Source: Clostridiaceae bacterium
Lineage (GTDB): Bacteria; Bacillota; Clostridia; Oscillospirales; Acutalibacteraceae
NCBI GenBank assembly: GCA_016292575.1
Contig: JAEDIH010000092.1
Span: forward strand, 1 to 7,247
Direction of reading: 5' to 3'
Length of the DNA stretch: 7,247 nt
In this document: piece by piece, positions 4,949-7,247 of the stretch
How the letters are laid out: each line of letters starts with the position of its first letter
Numbering within the stretch: position 1 is the first letter of the stretch
Notes under the pieces: model-generated
Databases searched by the model: none
What the model saw: only the letters and a program-made list of their open reading frames with translations
Told to the model about the DNA's origin: nothing
Made by a program: the position numbers and the translations under genes

Positions 4949-5015
4949 TTTAATTACAAATAGCGGCCCTGCCGGAAATAAGAACAGGAATTCTTAAAAA
5001 GAGGTTTTTGATAAT

Positions 5016-6110
5016 ATGAAACTTGGAATTGTCGGTTTGCCGAATGTTGGCAAAAGCACCCTTTTCAACGCAATTACCAATGCAGGCGCTCAGTCTGCCA
5101 ACTATCCGTTCTGCACCATTGAGCCGAACGTCGGCGTTGTTGCCGTTCCCGATTACCGCCTTGACAGGCTTGCGCAAATGTATAACCCCGTGAAAGTAAC
5201 GCCGGCAACGGTTGAATTTGTTGATATTGCAGGACTTGTCCGCGGCGCTTCAAAGGGCGAGGGACTCGGCAACAAGTTTCTTTCCCATATCCGCGAGGTG
5301 GACGCCATTGTTCACGTTGTCCGCTGCTTTGAAAGCAACGACATTATCCACGTTGACGGCAGTGTTGACGCAAAGCGCGACATTGAAACCATCAACCTTG
5401 AGCTTATCCTTTCCGACCTTGAAATGGTTGAAAGGCGCATTGACCGCACAGCAAAGGCTATGAAAGGCGATAAATCCCTTGCCGCCGAGGTTGAATTCTT
5501 CAAGCGCGTCAAACAGGCTCTTGAAAACGAAAAGCCGGCAAGGAGCGTTGAGTGCAATGAAACGGAAAAGGCACTGCTTGACTCCGCCAGTCTGCTGACC
5601 GGAAAAAAGGTTATTTATGCCTGCAACATGAGCGAGCAGGACTTTACAAACGGAATTGATTCAAACGAAAACTATAAAGCGGTCTGTGCGCTTGCGGCTG
5701 AAGAGGGCAGCGAGGTGCTTCCCATCTGCGCCGGTCTGGAGGCGGAAATTTCCTCGCTTTCAAAGGAGGACAGGGAAATTTTCCTTGCCGATCTCGGCGT
5801 TCAGGAGGGCGGACTTGACCTGCTCATCAGGAAGTGCTATCACCTGCTCGGTCTCATCTCGTATCTCACCGCAGGTCAGCCCGAGGTCAGAGCATGGACA
5901 ATCCGTGAGGGTACAAAGGCTCCGCAGGCCGCCGGAAAAATTCATTCCGATTTTGAACGCGGCTTTATCCGCGCTGAGGTTATCACCTTTGAAAATCTGA
6001 TTGAGTGCGGCTCGCTTGCCGCCGCAAGGGAAAAGGGACTTATCCGCTCCGAGGGCAAGGATTATGTTATGAAGGACGGAGACGTTGTTCACTTCCTTTT
6101 CAATGTCTGA
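5016..6110 (+). CDS. ychF: YchF/OLA1-type ribosome-associated P-loop ATPase
   Basis: The 364-residue protein belongs to the Obg-like family whose YchF branch prefers ATP to GTP and binds ribosomes; roles in translation and stress response are reported. The P-loop GLPNVGKST is at 7–15, followed by the switch region NYPFCTIEPN at 29–38 and the Walker B/G3 motif DIAG at 70–73. The G4 position reads NMSE (204–207) instead of NKxD, which is the known basis for ATP use in this branch. A helical insertion lies at about 125–175 and the C-terminal TGS domain at about 280–363. Length is the family norm. The ATG is preceded by a modest AGAGG about 11 nt upstream. The gene is transcribed alone from 4874–4902. 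Confidence 0.97.
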   Translation: MKLGIVGLPNVGKSTLFNAITNAGAQSANYPFCTIEPNVGVVAVPDYRLDRLAQMYNPVKVTPATVEFVDIAGLVRGASKGEGLGNKFLSHIREVDAIVHVVRCFESNDIIHVDGSVDAKRDIETINLELILSDLEMVERRIDRTAKAMKGDKSLAAEVEFFKRVKQALENEKPARSVECNETEKALLDSASLLTGKKVIYACNMSEQDFTNGIDSNENYKAVCALAAEEGSEVLPICAGLEAEISSLSKEDREIFLADLGVQEGGLDLLIRKCYHLLGLISYLTAGQPEVRAWTIREGTKAPQAAGKIHSDFERGFIRAEVITFENLIECGSLAAAREKGLIRSEGKDYVMKDGDVVHFLFNV

Positions 6111-6136
6111 TACCATACCAAATTAGAAACAAACAA

Positions 6137-6173
6137 CGCCCCGTTTTTTCAAAAGATATTGACAAACGGGGCG
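6137..6173 (+). terminator. Terminator hairpin of ychF
   Basis: CGCCCCGTTT (6137–6146) and AAACGGGGCG (6164–6173) form a perfect 10-bp stem with a 17-nt loop. Weaker outer pairing joins AACAAA upstream with TTTGTT downstream. The trailing sequence CTTTGTTAT is T-rich but broken. It begins 27 bases after the ychF stop. Confidence 0.65.
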
Positions 6174-6187
6174 CTTTGTTATAAAAT
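6159..6187 (+). promoter_or_regulatory. Promoter of the lipoprotein gene, interleaved with the ychF terminator
   Basis: TTGACA (6159–6164) and TAAAAT (6182–6187) are separated by 17 bases. The −35 lies at the end of the terminator loop and the right arm of the stem occupies the spacer. Transcription would start near 6194, about 36 nt before the ATG. Confidence 0.75.
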
Positions 6188-6229
6188 CAAAGCATAAAAA
6201 TATATCAAGACAAAAGAAGGAGAAAAATC

Positions 6230-7135
6230 ATGAAAAAAACAATTCGAATTCTTGCTGTTGTGCTTTGTCTTGTTCTTGCGGTTTCGGCTCTTTCCGGCTG
6301 CACAATCAAGCTTAACATAACAGTCAACCACCAGGGCGGTTCCTCCGCTTCCTCAGCAACTCCGGTTGCCGCTCCGTCTCAGACCCCGGCTCCGACTCCG
6401 GCGCCCTCTGCTCCCGAGTCAACAACAGCAGCACCTGCTTCCTCCGCCGCTGCGGCGAACAGCGGAGAGGAAAAGCCGTCCGAAACCCCGAAACAGGAAG
6501 CATCCGCCGGCAAGGAGCTTTCCCCCACCTCTCCGAAAGAGGACATCGTTGCCGAATATGTTGAGGTTTACAACACCACAAAGAAGGCCGGCACCTTCAA
6601 GGGTCACGACGAAATGACTCTTGTTGAAGTTCTCATCGATGGCAAGGACAACTCAATGATCAAGAACGCCGCAAAGGGCATGGTCAAGGCTGAAGGCACC
6701 GATATGCCGCTTCCGCCGTATTCGGACGACAATCCGTGTAACGAATGCCTCACCACCGCTGCCGACATTGCAACCGCAACCTACAACGACAACGGCGACG
6801 GCACCGCAACAATCAAGCTTGTTCCCATTGCAACAACCAACTCCAAGAAGTTCTCCGACGCTCAGGGCAATATGTTCAATGTTATGGAAGATGTTAAGCC
6901 CACCGTTGAAAGTATCAGCATCCTCAAGTGGTCGGAGGGTACAACGGACGATAACGTTGTTCTCAAGTGCGACGGCAGCTATGCCGAGGTCACCTATGAC
7001 AAGGCAACCAAAATGATGACCAAGGCAGATTACACCCTCATCACCATCGCCGAGGTTCAGCACGCAAACATCCTCATCTTCAAGGATAAGAGTGCAACCG
7101 CAAAGTTTGATTACAAGATGCTCTATCCCGGTTGA
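6230..7135 (+). CDS. Uncharacterised secreted lipoprotein
   Basis: The 301-residue product starts with a type II signal peptide: basic KKTIR, a hydrophobic core (about 7–20) and the lipobox LSGC with the lipid-carrying Cys at C24. A low-complexity Ala/Pro/Ser/Thr tether follows (about 37–103). The globular part (about 104–301) looks mainly beta-rich and begins EDIVAEYVEVYNTTKK. It has two cysteines as CNEC (C170, C173) and a third at C247. I recognise no domain with a known function and no substrate-binding-protein signature. It is predicted to be anchored on the outer face of the membrane. GAAGGAG lies 7 nt before the ATG. It has its own promoter and terminator, so it forms a single-gene unit. 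Codon use resembles ychF, giving no sign of recent transfer. Confidence 0.9.
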   Translation: MKKTIRILAVVLCLVLAVSALSGCTIKLNITVNHQGGSSASSATPVAAPSQTPAPTPAPSAPESTTAAPASSAAAANSGEEKPSETPKQEASAGKELSPTSPKEDIVAEYVEVYNTTKKAGTFKGHDEMTLVEVLIDGKDNSMIKNAAKGMVKAEGTDMPLPPYSDDNPCNECLTTAADIATATYNDNGDGTATIKLVPIATTNSKKFSDAQGNMFNVMEDVKPTVESISILKWSEGTTDDNVVLKCDGSYAEVTYDKATKMMTKADYTLITIAEVQHANILIFKDKSATAKFDYKMLYPG

Positions 7136-7156
7136 TTGAAAAACCGATAAATAACC

Positions 7157-7200
7157 GCCGTGCAAAAGGCCGAAAAGCTTTCTGCACGGCTTTTTCTTTT
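7157..7200 (+). terminator. Intrinsic terminator of the lipoprotein gene
   Basis: GCCGTGCA (7157–7164) and TGCACGGC (7183–7190) form a perfect 8-bp stem with further weak pairing inside, followed by TTTTTCTTTT. It starts 22 bases after the stop. Nothing further is recognisable from 7201 to the window end. Confidence 0.9.
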
Positions 7201-7247
7201 GTCCGGTAACGGTTCGGGTTGCACTGTCTTTACTTCTGCGAATTTTT

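Larger units (their letters stand above)
4676..5015. other. Divergent rpmH–ychF intergenic region
   Basis: This 340-bp gap holds two divergent promoters, the structured rpmH leader and the structured ychF leader. In many bacteria this side of rpmH faces dnaA and contains origin DnaA boxes. Reading both strands, I find no TTATNCACA match; TTATCACAA at 4879–4887 is only a poor resemblance. I see no small gene with a ribosome binding site. Confidence 0.7.

Noticed and set aside
5344..5352. TTATCCACG, one mismatch from a DnaA box
   Set aside because: It is a single site inside the ychF coding sequence with no cluster or AT-rich unwinding region.
6653..7165. 170-codon open frame on the minus strand opposite the lipoprotein gene
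   Set aside because: It is complementary to a well-supported gene with signal peptide, ribosome binding site, promoter and terminator. It has no recognisable motif of its own, and its start lies within that gene's terminator.

Overview
The window holds seven complete protein genes and one fragment. Five form a minus-strand cluster, rpmH–rnpA–yidD–yidC–jag, in the order well known from next to the replication origin of many bacteria. Gene content and style suggest a Gram-positive anaerobe of the class Clostridia, probably in or near the Oscillospiraceae/Ruminococcaceae. The grounds are a single-membrane type YidC without the large periplasmic domain, a Jag (KhpB) protein after it, strong AGGAGG-type ribosome binding sites, near-consensus sigma-A promoters, a lipoprotein with a long Ala/Pro/Ser/Thr linker, and roughly balanced GC. 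The genus assignment is inference.

Layout: 1–90 (+) is the last 29 codons of a gene entering from the left, followed by a perfect 11-bp inverted repeat (105–136). A strong terminator (158–200) faces it and ends argG (231–1457, −), a single-gene transcription unit for argininosuccinate synthase. argG has a readable promoter, an ARG-box-like operator lying over its −35, a second weaker box just downstream, and a nested hairpin in its leader. A 303-bp gap (1458–1760) separates it from jag. The minus-strand cluster follows: jag (1761–2804), yidC (2833–3810), yidD (3898–4134), rnpA (4131 to 4481 or 4502) and rpmH (4541–4675, GTG start). It is driven by a TTGACA/TATAAT promoter at 4799–4828.

From the same intergenic region a second perfect-spacing promoter (4874–4902) fires rightward into ychF (5016–6110), a conserved ribosome-associated P-loop ATPase of the Obg/YchF class. 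Its leader carries two adjacent perfect 14-bp palindromes. A terminator hairpin after ychF is interleaved with the promoter of the last gene, an uncharacterised lipoprotein (6230–7135). That gene ends at a textbook intrinsic terminator (7157–7200).

How the genes work together: rpmH (L34) and rnpA (RNase P protein) serve translation and tRNA maturation. yidD and yidC serve membrane protein insertion. jag encodes an RNA-binding protein. ychF, though divergent, also belongs to the translation machinery. The notable departure from the textbook arrangement is that dnaA is not beside rpmH and mnmE is not beside jag: ychF and argG sit there instead, and I find no DnaA-box cluster in the rpmH–ychF gap. 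I see no mobile element, CRISPR array, tRNA or rRNA. Nothing here is convincingly a new multi-gene system. The interest lies in regulatory architecture and in the unknown lipoprotein.
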